64,000 nt of DNA from Mucilaginibacter agri (GTDB lineage Bacteria; Bacteroidota; Bacteroidia; Sphingobacteriales; Sphingobacteriaceae), in the NCBI RefSeq assembly GCF_009928685.1, contig NZ_WWEO01000043.1, positions 372,001 to 436,000 on the forward strand, in the 5' to 3' direction. Position numbers and translations under genes: made by a program. This document shows positions 1 through 8,662 of this stretch, piece after piece. Positions within the stretch are counted from its first letter, which is position 1. Each line of letters opens with the position of its first letter. The notes under the pieces were generated by a model. The model was given only the letters and a program-made list of their open reading frames with translations, searched no databases and had not been told where the DNA came from.

Positions 1-555
1 GACATCATTCCACGGATTTTTATAGTAGAGGTTGCTATTATAAAATGACAGATCGGCAAGCGGTGGGTTTCTAGGAATGGCATTTCCGGTTGCCAATACC
101 ACGTAGTCGGCTACTATGGGTGCCGAGTTTTGCAGTTCTAAATTTAAAACCTCGCCATCACGGGTTACATTGGTTACTTCATCTTCAATAAGCTGTAAGC
201 CCACCTGCTGATGTTTGCTTGTCAAAGCCTCTTTCCAAATAGTGTTCAGATATCGGGCAAATACTTTACGCGGCGCGAAAGTGTCTTTAAGAGTTTGGAG
301 CGGGATGCTTTTAAAATCATCCTGTAATTGTATCCAGTTTAAGAAATGGTCACTCTGTTCGGGCAGCGCGCTAATGCTCTCAACAGGTACGTTCAATAAG
401 TGGCCGTTATAATTTGTTGAATAGGCGATGCCTTTTATCAGCGGGAAATGAGTATTAATGATGATAATCTGAAGGGGATTCGTTACCCTTTTCATTAAAT
501 GAACTGCTGTCATGGTGCCGCAAAAGCCGCCGCCAATAATGGCAATAGTGCGCAT
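1..555 (-). CDS. FAD/NAD(P)-binding oxidoreductase-like protein (N-terminal part)
   Basis: The first 185 codons of a gene that runs off the left edge of the window. Residues 5-13 form a Rossmann dinucleotide-binding loop (AIIGGGFCGT). It is followed by GIAYST (42-47) and HLLNVPV (52-58), and by a second nucleotide-contact motif, VVLATGN, near 152-158. This order is typical of the NAD_binding_9 / FAD-NAD(P)-binding family, often annotated as hydroxyacylglutathione hydrolase-like or HI0933-like. The substrate cannot be told from this part. The start is the ATG at 555. The 166 bp upstream hold an AT-rich repeat related to those in the ribosomal operon and no other gene. Confidence 0.75.
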   Translation of the reverse strand, partial: MRTIAIIGGGFCGTMTAVHLMKRVTNPLQIIIINTHFPLIKGIAYSTNYNGHLLNVPVESISALPEQSDHFLNWIQLQDDFKSIPLQTLKDTFAPRKVFARYLNTIWKEALTSKHQQVGLQLIEDEVTNVTRDGEVLNLELQNSAPIVADYVVLATGNAIPRNPPLADLSFYNSNLYYKNPWNDV

Positions 556-721
556 AAAGTACGTATTACTAATTATGAGTTATTGTTATAGGTTATAACT
601 TGTAAGCGAAGCCATAACTCCATTTTATAACGCGATATTAGGTAATATTTCCTTTTTATGAATGTAAAAAATCCGTGTCAGTAAGAGGTAGGAAAGGTTA
701 CGGAAATAGAAGGATTTTCAG

Positions 722-991
722 TTATTCGTATTCAGCAAACTGCTCGTCTTTGTAACACCACATCCATTTTTCGCCAGGTTCTGACGAAATCACTACAGGG
801 TGGCCGGTATGATGATAATGAGCAGTCATATGCTTTAACGGCGATTGATCGCAGCATAAAGTAACACCGCAAGTTTGGCATGTACGCAGGTGTACCCAAT
901 CGCTGCCTACCTTAATGCATTCGGCGCATTCGTATTTATCGGCAGTTTTTAATTCGGTAATGTTACTCAGGTGCTCACAAAGGTTGCTCAT
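722..991 (-). CDS. UBP-type zinc finger domain protein
   Basis: An 89-aa protein made almost entirely of one zinc-binding domain. The ligand pattern (Cys5, His7, Cys22, Cys25, His34, Cys38, Cys41, Cys46, Cys47, then His54, His61 and His64) and the phrase HMTAHYHHTGHPVV match the UBP/ZnF-UBP domain (PF02148). In eukaryotes that domain binds the C-terminus of ubiquitin. Free-standing bacterial copies are common in Bacteroidota, but their role is unknown. It is the only gene of its unit and is divergent from the outer-membrane gene that starts at 1102. A perfect inverted repeat lies just upstream of its start. Confidence 0.8.
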   Translation of the reverse strand: MSNLCEHLSNITELKTADKYECAECIKVGSDWVHLRTCQTCGVTLCCDQSPLKHMTAHYHHTGHPVVISSEPGEKWMWCYKDEQFAEYE

Positions 992-999
992 AGTGGTAG

Positions 1000-1048
1000 T
1001 TATTGTGTTCTTAATAAAGATAAAAAATCTTTATTAAGAACACAATAA
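1000..1048. repeat. Perfect 22-bp inverted repeat between divergent genes
   Basis: Positions 1000-1021 and 1027-1048 are exact reverse complements around an AAAAA loop. The arms are AT-rich, beginning TTATTGTGTTC. The hairpin lies in the divergent intergenic region between 991 (-) and 1102 (+), so it may be an operator, a 5' UTR hairpin of either gene, or a mobile palindrome. The poor GC content argues against a standard terminator. Confidence 0.7.
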
Positions 1049-1101
1049 AGTGCTTTACGTACTAATAAATTAGTTATATATTGGGGGCACTAAACCACAT
1101 A

Positions 1102-3879
1102 ATGAAGATCACACTACCTACCCTGATACTGTGCTGCTTATTTTCAATTGTTACCAGGGCCCAAAGCCAATATGCTATAAAAGGCTCGGTAACGGATACA
1201 GCATCCAAACTCAAATTAACCCATACATCTGTAGTAGTTCTTAATGCTAAAGACTCAACATTAAAAGCATTTACGCGTGCCGCTCCGGATGGCTCTTTCG
1301 CTATCAATGGCTTAAGTAAAGGCAAATTTATCTTATTGCTTACCTACCCAGGTTATGCCGATTATGCAGAGAACTTTGCACTGGATTCGGTCAAAAAGGA
1401 ATACAATTTCGGCGGGGTTAACCTGTTGCTAAAGTCGAAGTTACTGGCTGATGTAATTATAAAAGGGAAAAAGGCTGCTATAAAGATCAAAGGCGATACC
1501 ACCGAATTTAATGCTTCAAGCTTTGAGATACAACCCAACTCTAAGGTAGAGGATCTGTTAAAGCAACTGCCCGGCATAACCGTAGATAAAGACGGAAAGA
1601 TTACCGCCCAGGGCCAAACTGTAACCAAGGTACTTGTTGACGGCGAAGAGTTTTTTGGCGATGACCCAACCCTGGTTACCAAAAACGTGCGTGCCGACAT
1701 GGTTGATAAAGTGCAGCTTTACGACAAGAAGAGCGATCAGGCGGCATTTACCGGTATAGACGATGGGCAGAAAACCAAGACACTCAATATCAAACTAAAA
1801 GAAGATAAAAAGAACGGCATGTTTGGTAAGGCCAACGCAGGTGTGGGTACAGATGGCTATTACGAAGGGCAGTTACTGTACAATGTATTTAAGGCGAAAA
1901 TGAAATTCTCGGCCTATGGCACGGTGTCTAACACTAGTAAAACCGGTTTAAGTTGGCAGGATAGTCAAAAGTTGGGTACAAACAACAATGTGGAGGCATT
2001 TGATGGCGGCTTTTACATAACCAATGATGACTTCAATAGCGGCGGTTATAATGGCGAGGGGATACCCAAAACTCAATCGGGTGGTTTGCATTACGATAAC
2101 AAATGGAACAGCGATAAGGAGATCATCAATACCAATTATAAGTTTAGCAATATGGATATTGAGGGGACAAAAAATGTACAAACCCAAAATAGCCTGCCAA
2201 CGGGTATCATTAATACCAATAGCAACGAGAAATTTGGCAACAATACCTGGCGTCAAAAATTGGATGCTGCTTACACTATAAAGTTAGACACCTCATCTAA
2301 CTTAAAATTCACGATAGATGGTACTACTAAACATATCGATAACAAAAGTGATTTTGATGCGACCAGTTTTAGGGGGAATAATGTTTTACTGAACAATCAA
2401 ACCAGGTCATTAACCAACGCGGGCGATCAGCAATTACTCAATGCCTCTGCTTTTTATACCCGGAAATTTAAGAAGGTTGGCCGCACTATTTCTGTGAACC
2501 TTAGCGAGGCTTATAGCAACAGCGATACTCACGGGCTCCTTAATTCGGAGATTGACTACTATAACACACTTGGCTTGCCGGATAGTACGCAAACCATAAA
2601 CCAGTTTAAAAAGAACGAAATAACAAGTTCTGTATTTACCAGTAACATCACCTATACCGAACCGCTGTCTAAAACTTTCTCGGTGATTGTAAACTATGGT
2701 ATAGGTGTAAATAATAGCAATGCAGATCGTCGGTCGTACAACCAAAATGGGGCGGGACTTTACACCGACTTAGATTCGACGCTGAGTAACCATTATAAAT
2801 TAGATCAAACCATCAATCAAGGGGGGGCTATATTCAACTACAAGAAAAAGAAAACCACGTTTAATTTCGGGACTAAGGTCGCCGCCGTTAACTTTAAACA
2901 GCTTAATGAGTACACCGGCATTAACTTCAAGCGAAACTTTGTAAACTGGTTGCCGCAAGCTTTATTTCAATATAAAATCTCTCAGCAATCTGGTATATAC
3001 CTCAACTATAACGGTCGCACCACTCAACCAACTATCGATCAAATAAACCCTCTGGTCGTAAATACCGATCCGCTGAATATTACCTTGGGTAATCCACTGC
3101 TTAAGCCATCGTTTAGGCATAGTTTAAATGCTTCTTACAATTCTTACAAAGTGCTTAGCGATCAGTACATATATATAGGGGGCCAATATTCTTTAACCAC
3201 CAATGCTATTGTAAATAATACCGTAACAGACTCGGCGGGTAAAACTACTTATCAGGCTATTAACCTGCGCAACAAGCGGCCTGCTAACTATTATTTCTAT
3301 GGTAACTACGGTCGTAATCTGTTTGCCGGCATTAATGGTGGTATTAACATCAATATCAACGGAAACGATTCTTATAACTATGTAAACAATGTGCTCAACG
3401 AGTCGAAGTCACAAACCTACGGCGTCTCGCTAAACTTACGGAAGTACAAGGAGAAGAAGTACAGTTTCTACGCATCCGCTGGGCCTAATTATACCATCAG
3501 CAAAACGTCGCTGCAAAGTCAGATCAATAATAATGGTCGGGGCTTTACATCATACGGCCAGGTGCAGTTGTTTTTACCTTTTAAATTTCAGGTTTCTTCG
3601 GATGTTAATTACGGGTTCAGGGCTAAAACACAAACCTTCAGCGATAACTACTATCGAACCCTGCTAAAGGCATCAATTGCCAAAACCTTCCTGAAGCAGG
3701 ATAATTTGAAGATTTCTATCGATGGAAATGATCTGCTGAACCAAAACACCGGTTTTAACAGATCGGCGTTTGGTAATCAGATAACCCAAACAACCTATAC
3801 CACTATTAAACGATATTTCATGTTCTCTATAACCTATGATTTTAACAAAATGGGTGGCGGCGCACCTCAAAAAAAATAA
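1102..3879 (+). CDS. TonB-dependent-receptor-like outer-membrane beta-barrel protein
   Basis: A 925-aa outer-membrane protein. A signal peptide ends near ARAQS. It is followed by a carboxypeptidase-regulatory-like beta-sandwich (about residues 25-110) and a plug-like part with GDTTEFNASSF, then VEDLLKQLPGITVDKDGKI and VLVDGEEFFGDD. A long aromatic- and Asn-rich beta-barrel of the OMP_b-brl_3 type follows and ends in an aromatic strand. Members are thought to be outer-membrane transporters or assembly partners; no substrate can be named. I chose the ATG at 1102 over an upstream in-frame TTG at 1081 because it places the signal peptide at the N-terminus. It is 1 bp from the GLPGLI gene downstream, so the two should be co-transcribed. 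Confidence 0.85.
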   Translation: MKITLPTLILCCLFSIVTRAQSQYAIKGSVTDTASKLKLTHTSVVVLNAKDSTLKAFTRAAPDGSFAINGLSKGKFILLLTYPGYADYAENFALDSVKKEYNFGGVNLLLKSKLLADVIIKGKKAAIKIKGDTTEFNASSFEIQPNSKVEDLLKQLPGITVDKDGKITAQGQTVTKVLVDGEEFFGDDPTLVTKNVRADMVDKVQLYDKKSDQAAFTGIDDGQKTKTLNIKLKEDKKNGMFGKANAGVGTDGYYEGQLLYNVFKAKMKFSAYGTVSNTSKTGLSWQDSQKLGTNNNVEAFDGGFYITNDDFNSGGYNGEGIPKTQSGGLHYDNKWNSDKEIINTNYKFSNMDIEGTKNVQTQNSLPTGIINTNSNEKFGNNTWRQKLDAAYTIKLDTSSNLKFTIDGTTKHIDNKSDFDATSFRGNNVLLNNQTRSLTNAGDQQLLNASAFYTRKFKKVGRTISVNLSEAYSNSDTHGLLNSEIDYYNTLGLPDSTQTINQFKKNEITSSVFTSNITYTEPLSKTFSVIVNYGIGVNNSNADRRSYNQNGAGLYTDLDSTLSNHYKLDQTINQGGAIFNYKKKKTTFNFGTKVAAVNFKQLNEYTGINFKRNFVNWLPQALFQYKISQQSGIYLNYNGRTTQPTIDQINPLVVNTDPLNITLGNPLLKPSFRHSLNASYNSYKVLSDQYIYIGGQYSLTTNAIVNNTVTDSAGKTTYQAINLRNKRPANYYFYGNYGRNLFAGINGGINININGNDSYNYVNNVLNESKSQTYGVSLNLRKYKEKKYSFYASAGPNYTISKTSLQSQINNNGRGFTSYGQVQLFLPFKFQVSSDVNYGFRAKTQTFSDNYYRTLLKASIAKTFLKQDNLKISIDGNDLLNQNTGFNRSAFGNQITQTTYTTIKRYFMFSITYDFNKMGGGAPQKK

Positions 3880-3880
3880 C

Positions 3881-4645
3881 ATGAAGAAACTTACATCAAC
3901 AATTATCGCCTTGCTAATAGGCCATGTTTTATTTGCACAAGGTGTGCGCTTTGCTACATCGGGTACTATTGAGTTTGAGAAGAAAGTGAACATGTACGCC
4001 ATTTTACAAAAGCGCGTAACCAAAGACAATGAAAGCTTTTATGCTGCTTATATAGACAGCTATAAAAAGAAGAACCCGCAGTTTAAAACGTTTAAAAGCA
4101 CACTGGCCTTTAGCGATAACAAAACATTATTTACCCCTGTTGAAGATGAAAACGGCCCGAACAATTTAATCGGAGGTCAGAGCGTACAGTACAATACCAT
4201 TTTTACGGATGTTTTTGCCCATGCCAGCATTACCCAAAAGCATGTATTTGAAGAAACCTTTTTGGTGAAAGACAGCACTCGCAAAATCAACTGGAAGCTT
4301 ACAAGTGAAACCCGCGAAATTGCCGGCTATACTTGCCGACGTGCTAATGCACTGGTTATGGACTCTATTTACGTGGTGGCTTTTTATACCGATCAGATCC
4401 CCGTTTCAGGTGGCCCGGAAAGCTTTATGGGGTTGCCGGGTATGATATTGGGTGTCGCACTTCCGCACGAGAATGTAACCTGGTTTGCCACCAAAGTTAC
4501 CGATGCGCCCGTTGTCGATAATGCCTTAAGGGCACCTAACAAGGGCAAGCCCGTTAACAATGCACAGTTAAAAGCAAGGCTGCAAACGGCACTTAAAAGC
4601 TGGGGCTCATACGCTAACGAAACCTTTAAGGCGCTGCTACTTTAA
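3881..4645 (+). CDS. GLPGLI family protein
   Basis: A 254-aa secreted protein. It has an N-terminal signal peptide (KKLTSTIIALLIGHVLFAQ), a central region with repeated beta-strands, and the family signature GPESFMGLPGMILGVAL near two thirds of the length. GLPGLI proteins (TIGR01200) are confined to Bacteroidota and often sit beside a TonB-type beta-barrel gene, as here. Their function is unknown; a role as periplasmic partner of the barrel is an inference from gene order. The start is the ATG at 3881, one base after the stop of the upstream gene. A longer in-frame reading from 3836 would remove the signal peptide from the N-terminus. Confidence 0.85.
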   Translation: MKKLTSTIIALLIGHVLFAQGVRFATSGTIEFEKKVNMYAILQKRVTKDNESFYAAYIDSYKKKNPQFKTFKSTLAFSDNKTLFTPVEDENGPNNLIGGQSVQYNTIFTDVFAHASITQKHVFEETFLVKDSTRKINWKLTSETREIAGYTCRRANALVMDSIYVVAFYTDQIPVSGGPESFMGLPGMILGVALPHENVTWFATKVTDAPVVDNALRAPNKGKPVNNAQLKARLQTALKSWGSYANETFKALLL

Positions 4646-5065
4646 TATTGCTGGGTTAGGTGCACAAAAGTGTGCCATTTTGGAAAATCACCCATTTCAA
4701 AATGAAAAACAGAACCGCTGGTTTGTAATGAAGATGTATAATTAAGGTGCTTATTTAACGCCAATGTCTTAATAATACGCGCCAAGGCAATTGTGGCATG
4801 TAGTTTGGCTTACGTAGTGCATGGAAGTTAATTACTTCTATAGTACACATAAAAGTTTTAGTAATGATAGCATTTTACATAGCGCTCAAAGTAAGCGCTC
4901 TGTTAGCGGTTATGATATTGCCGTTAATAGCATCCTCAAAAAAGAAACAATTACCTACCCCCGTTATGAGCACTTTAGTGGTGACCGAAAATGGTTACAT
5001 GCACTACCTGAGCAACAACTATGTTAACGATACTGTAAAATAACATTTGAGTAATTAGAATTTAT
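4646..5065. other. 420-bp intergenic region; possible 59-codon ORF at 4864-5043
   Basis: No recognisable gene. One short + strand frame, 4864-5043, starts with ATG, encodes a hydrophobic stretch (MIAFYIALKVSALLAVMILP) and ends in VTENGYMHYLSNNYVNDTVK just before a good terminator. A different frame, 4821-5027, is also open but shows no domain or signal. Overlapping open frames and lack of a clear promoter leave both weak; the stretch may hold a decayed gene. Confidence 0.25.
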
Positions 5066-5091
5066 AAGCCCCTTAACCAAAGGGGCTTTTT
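5066..5091 (+). terminator. Rho-independent terminator
   Basis: Stem AAGCCCCTT / AAGGGGCTT (5066-5074 with 5080-5088), five-base loop, then a T-run. It separates the unit upstream from the response regulator gene at 5183. Confidence 0.85.
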
Positions 5092-5182
5092 CGTTAACCG
5101 TATTATTATTAAGATATTTGCAACGCATTAAACAACCAATGCCCATTAATACATATCACACTTACCCGCCAATATACATAGC

Positions 5183-6514
5183 ATGCAACAAACAGTATTA
5201 ATAATTGACGACGAGAAAAAGCTCTGCGGGTTGCTTGCACGTATCATAGAACTGGAGGGCTATAAAGCGTTACAGGCCTACACAGGTAAAGAAGGTTTAA
5301 AAATCTTAGCTGCTGAAAATGTACAGGTTGTACTAAGCGACGTTAAGCTTCCCGACATTAACGGTGTTGACCTGGTAAAACAGATTAAAGAAAAGAGGCC
5401 CTATGTTGAGGTGATATGCCTTACCGCTTATGGAACCATACAAGACGGTGTGCTAGCCATGAAAAACGGCGCTTTTGACTATATAACCAAAGGCGACGAC
5501 AACGATAAAATACTTCCTTTATTAGCTAAGGCAACTGAAAAAGCTAACCTGCAATACAAGCTTTACCAGATAGAAAATAAGGTGATCAGTCAGCATAGTT
5601 TTGAGGGGATCATTGGTACTTCAAAGGCTATTAAGGAGGCCGTAAACCTGGCTCGAAAGGTATCGGCAACAGATACCACTGTTTTGCTATTGGGCGAAAC
5701 CGGTACAGGTAAGGAAGTTTTCGCGCAATCCATCCATTATAATAGTAACCGAAAGACTAAAAACTTTGTGGCCTTAAATTGCAGCGCATTTTCGCACGAG
5801 TTATTGGAGAGCGAATTATTCGGCCACCGGGCAGGCGCATTTACAGGTGCCATGAAGGATAAAAAAGGATTAGTTGAAGAAGCCGACGGAGGAACGCTGT
5901 TTTTAGATGAAATAGGCGAAATGAACATCGACCTGCAGGCCAAACTGTTGCGCGTGCTCGAGTCGGGCGAGTATATTAAAGTAGGCGATACCAAAACCCA
6001 GAAGATCAACGCCCGGATTATAGCTGCAACCAATCGCGGTTTGCAGGAAGAAATTACCAAAGGCCGTTTCCGGGAAGATCTGTTTTACAGGCTTTCGGTG
6101 TTCACCATTAACCTTCCCTCGCTTAACGAGCGTAAAGAAGATATAGCTCCATTGGCAGCTTATTATCTGAAAGAATACTCCGACAAAACGAACCGTAATA
6201 TCACCGGCTTCGATCACAATTTTATAGCCCGTTTAGAAACCTTTAACTGGAAAGGTAACATTCGCGAGCTGAAGAACCTGATAGAGCGCGCCGTAATTTT
6301 GTGCGATGGAGACATCCTGACTTCCGATCTGCTGCCGGCTGATCATCTGATCCAGGACGAGTCATCTGCCAACGTATTTGAAATGGCTACGGTTGAGAAA
6401 AACCATATCCGTAAGATATTGAACTATACCAAAGGCAATAAAACAGAGGCCGCCCGCCTGATGAATATCGGCCTAACCACTCTTTATCGCAAAATAGAAG
6501 AATATCAGCTATAA
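5183..6514 (+). CDS. NtrC-type sigma-54-dependent response regulator, probable regulator of kdp
   Basis: A 443-aa three-domain regulator. The receiver domain (1-120) has the acidic pair Asp9-Asp10, phospho-acceptor Asp53, Thr81 and Lys103. The AAA+ domain carries Walker A GETGTGKE (171-178), the sigma-54 contact loop GAFTGA (218-223) and Walker B near GGTLFLDEIGE (237-246). A Fis-type helix-turn-helix ends the protein (NKTEAARLMNIGLTTLYRKI). Such proteins remodel sigma-54 RNA polymerase at -24/-12 promoters. It lies directly upstream of the kdp genes on the same strand, and a histidine kinase closes the same cluster at 12445. It is therefore probably the potassium-response regulator in place of KdpE, which is an OmpR-type protein with no AAA+ domain. 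The pairing is an inference. Confidence 0.85.
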   Translation: MQQTVLIIDDEKKLCGLLARIIELEGYKALQAYTGKEGLKILAAENVQVVLSDVKLPDINGVDLVKQIKEKRPYVEVICLTAYGTIQDGVLAMKNGAFDYITKGDDNDKILPLLAKATEKANLQYKLYQIENKVISQHSFEGIIGTSKAIKEAVNLARKVSATDTTVLLLGETGTGKEVFAQSIHYNSNRKTKNFVALNCSAFSHELLESELFGHRAGAFTGAMKDKKGLVEEADGGTLFLDEIGEMNIDLQAKLLRVLESGEYIKVGDTKTQKINARIIAATNRGLQEEITKGRFREDLFYRLSVFTINLPSLNERKEDIAPLAAYYLKEYSDKTNRNITGFDHNFIARLETFNWKGNIRELKNLIERAVILCDGDILTSDLLPADHLIQDESSANVFEMATVEKNHIRKILNYTKGNKTEAARLMNIGLTTLYRKIEEYQL

Positions 6515-6535
6515 TTTATAGCCTGTTGAATTGAT

Positions 6536-6568
6536 AAAAAGACCCTACCATTTTGGTAGGGTCTTTTT
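6536..6568 (+). terminator. Rho-independent terminator after the response regulator
   Basis: A perfect 15-bp stem (6536-6550 with 6554-6568; core GACCCTACCA / TGGTAGGGTC) with a three-base loop, A-run on one side and T-run on the other. It separates the regulator transcript from the kdp structural genes, implying that these have their own promoter. Confidence 0.9.
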
Positions 6569-6647
6569 GTTTTATACCAACCCATTTTGAGATATTTTTC
6601 ATTTAAAGTACTGATAGTCAATAGATAATGGCTGATGGCAGATGGCT

Positions 6648-6663
6648 TGGTACAAGGTTTGGC
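6648..6663 (+). promoter_or_regulatory. Possible sigma-54 promoter of the kdp operon
   Basis: TGGTACAAGGTTTGGC resembles the -24/-12 consensus TGGCACG-N4-TTGCW: the GG at -24, the AC, and TTG at -12 are in register. The normally invariant C of the -12 GC is G here. A second overlapping near-match lies 12 bp upstream (6636). The predicted transcript start would be near 6674, about 14 bp before the first small ORF. The case rests partly on the sigma-54 activator encoded next door. Confidence 0.3.
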
Positions 6664-6687
6664 TAGGTGTAGGAAATTAAAAAAGAT

Positions 6688-6771
6688 ATGAACACCATTC
6701 TCTTGTTTCTGGCCATACTGCTTTGCAGCTGGTTGATTTTTAAATCTATTGATTGGTTCGAAAAAATATAA
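6688..6771 (+). CDS. 27-aa single-pass membrane peptide upstream of kdpF
   Basis: The ATG at 6688 opens a 27-codon frame, MNTILLFLAILLCSWLIFKS..., with one strongly hydrophobic helix followed by a short polar and aromatic tail ending in FEKI. It stops four bases before the start of kdpF and lies after the terminator at 6536-6568, so it would be the first product of the kdp transcript. I do not recognise the family. It resembles KdpF in size and shape but is not an obvious copy. It may be a second small subunit of the transporter, a leader peptide, or a chance ORF. Tight spacing and a clean transmembrane helix favour a real gene. Confidence 0.55.
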   Translation: MNTILLFLAILLCSWLIFKSIDWFEKI

Positions 6772-6775
6772 AGTC

Positions 6776-6853
6776 ATGATAGCCTTATTCATCGTTTCCA
6801 TCGCAGTTTTCTTATACATGGTATACGTACTGCTTAAACCCGAAAAATTTTAA
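6776..6853 (+). CDS. kdpF: KdpF, small stabilising subunit of the K+-ATPase
   Basis: A 25-aa peptide, MIALFIVSIAVFLYMVYVLL followed by KPEKF. It has the usual KdpF form: one transmembrane helix, then a Y-x-x-L-L-x-P-E-x-F tail. KdpF associates with KdpA in the membrane and stabilises the KdpFABC complex. It sits 11 bp before kdpA, its standard place. Such genes are often missed in annotation because of size. Confidence 0.85.
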   Translation: MIALFIVSIAVFLYMVYVLLKPEKF

Positions 6854-6864
6854 AGTAACCCACA

Positions 6865-8580
6865 ATGAACACTGAACTACTTGGAATTATTGCCTCGTTT
6901 GTGATCACCTTGGTGATTGCAATTCCGCTTGGCAAGTACCTCGCAAAAATGTATGCCGGCGAAAAGATCTGGACTGACTTTTTAAAACCTATCGAAACCG
7001 GGATCTTTAAACTATCCGGTATCAACCCTAAAGAACCCATGAACTGGAAACAGTTTCTGAAAGCCATGATGACTATCAACGTCCTATGGTTGGTTTACGG
7101 GTTCTTTGTTTTGATATTTCAGGATAAGCTGCCGCTTAATCCCGATGGTAACCCGGGCCAAAGCGCCGATTTGGCTTTTAACACCATTATTAGCTTTGTG
7201 GTTAACTGTAACCTGCAACACTACTCGGGGGAGACCGGTGCTACTTACCTTACCCAGCATTTCATATTTATGTTTTTGCACTTTACAAGTTGTGCTACTG
7301 GTATGGCTTGCGCGGTTGCTGTATTTAAAGCGTTTAGAGACAAAACCACTACCGACCTCGGTAACTTTTGGGAATTCTTTGTAAAATCGATTACTCGTGT
7401 CTTGTTGCCTTTATCAGTTATTATAGCAACCATATTAGCTTTTAACGGTACCCCCAGCAGTTATGCCGGTAAGGATAAATTTATATCACTGCAAGGCGAT
7501 ACTGTAAATGTATCACGTGGCCCCGCCGCGGCAATGATTGCCATTAAGCATTTAGGTACTAACGGTGGCGGGTGGTTTGGCGCAAACTCTGCCCATCCAT
7601 TAGAGAACCCTAACTACTTAACCAACATGACTGAGATTGCCGCTCAGTTTATAATCCCGGTAGCGATGATACTGGCATTTGGTTATTACATCCGTCGTAA
7701 AAAATTGGCATGGGTAATATTCGGCTTTATGATGCTGGGTGTGCTGATGCTGATGCTGCCGACAATAAGCAGCGAATTAGGTGGCAACCCGCTTATTGCC
7801 AAAATGGGCATAAGTCAAACCACCGGTGCTATGGAGGGTAAAGAAGTTCGTTTCGGCCCTGCTGCTACCGCCTATTGGAGCACGCTTACTACCGTTACCT
7901 CAACAGGTTCTGTTAACGGTATGCACGACAGTACGATGGCGCTAACCGGTATGTGGCAACTATTGGCCATGATGATTAACGGCTTCTTCGGTGGTTGTGG
8001 CGTGGGGATCCTTAACTACTTTATTTACCTAATTATAGCCGTATTTATCTCTGGTTTGATGGTTGGCCGTACACCAGAGTTTTTAGGCCATAAGGTAGAG
8101 GCCCGCGAAGTTAAGATTGCCGCTTTGATCACGTTGCTTAGTCCGTTCCTGATATTAGTCGGTACTGCAATATCAAGCTATGTATTCACCAATCATTTAG
8201 GGGGCAACTGGGCTGTTAAACCGTCAAGCTGGTTAAATAACCCCGGCTACCATGGTTTTTCCGAAATGCTGTATGAGTACACCTCATCAAACGCTAACAA
8301 CGGTTCGGGATTCGAAGGGCTCGGTGACGGCAATATCTTCTGGAATTTTACCACCGGTATTGTGCTGATCATGGGTCGTTTTTTACCAATAATTGGTCCG
8401 GTTGCTATAGCCGGTTTGCTGGCTCAGAAGAAATATATTCCCGAAAGTGCCGGTACGTTAAAGATCGATACCAAAACTTTTGGCCTCATGACCTTTGCCG
8501 TAATCCTTGTATTAAACGCGTTATCCTATTTCCCTGCACTCGCTTTAGGACCGTTGGCAGAATATTTTTCAATGAAATAA
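6865..8580 (+). CDS. kdpA: KdpA, K+-binding and translocating subunit of the K+-ATPase
   Basis: A 571-aa integral membrane protein, close to the usual length of about 560, with about ten hydrophobic helices. All four selectivity-filter loops can be seen: [12 protein letters not shown] (114-125), [19 protein letters not shown] (231-249), [11 protein letters not shown], and [12 protein letters not shown] near the C-terminus. KdpA belongs to the superfamily of K+ transporters and takes up K+ at micromolar external concentrations, driven by ATP hydrolysis on KdpB. It starts 11 bp after kdpF. An 82-bp gap holding a GC-rich intergenic repeat separates it from kdpB, which is unusual inside a kdp operon. 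Confidence 0.97.
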   Translation: MNTELLGIIASFVITLVIAIPLGKYLAKMYAGEKIWTDFLKPIETGIFKLSGINPKEPMNWKQFLKAMMTINVLWLVYGFFVLIFQDKLPLNPDGNPGQSADLAFNTIISFVVNCNLQHYSGETGATYLTQHFIFMFLHFTSCATGMACAVAVFKAFRDKTTTDLGNFWEFFVKSITRVLLPLSVIIATILAFNGTPSSYAGKDKFISLQGDTVNVSRGPAAAMIAIKHLGTNGGGWFGANSAHPLENPNYLTNMTEIAAQFIIPVAMILAFGYYIRRKKLAWVIFGFMMLGVLMLMLPTISSELGGNPLIAKMGISQTTGAMEGKEVRFGPAATAYWSTLTTVTSTGSVNGMHDSTMALTGMWQLLAMMINGFFGGCGVGILNYFIYLIIAVFISGLMVGRTPEFLGHKVEAREVKIAALITLLSPFLILVGTAISSYVFTNHLGGNWAVKPSSWLNNPGYHGFSEMLYEYTSSNANNGSGFEGLGDGNIFWNFTTGIVLIMGRFLPIIGPVAIAGLLAQKKYIPESAGTLKIDTKTFGLMTFAVILVLNALSYFPALALGPLAEYFSMK

Positions 8581-8583
8581 AAA

Positions 8584-8648
8584 CCCCTCCCAACCCTCCA
8601 CGAGTGGAGGCCTTTTAAGCCCGCTCCAAAGGAAAGGGTTGGGTGAGG
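8584..8648. repeat. GC-rich palindromic intergenic repeat inside the kdp operon
   Basis: The sequence begins CCCCTCCCAACCCTCC and ends AAAGGGTTGGGTGAGG, nearly complementary ends enclosing a second short hairpin. The right end AGGGTTGGGTGAGG recurs exactly at 30327-30340, where a similar double-hairpin element lies upstream of pth. It occupies nearly all of the kdpA-kdpB gap and may alter message stability or processing. Confidence 0.65.
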
Positions 8649-8662
8649 CTAAATTAACTAAG

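Noticed and set aside
4821-5027. A 68-aa open frame between the GLPGLI gene and the response regulator
   Set aside because: No domain, signal or ribosome-binding feature, and a competing frame overlaps it; neither is convincing.
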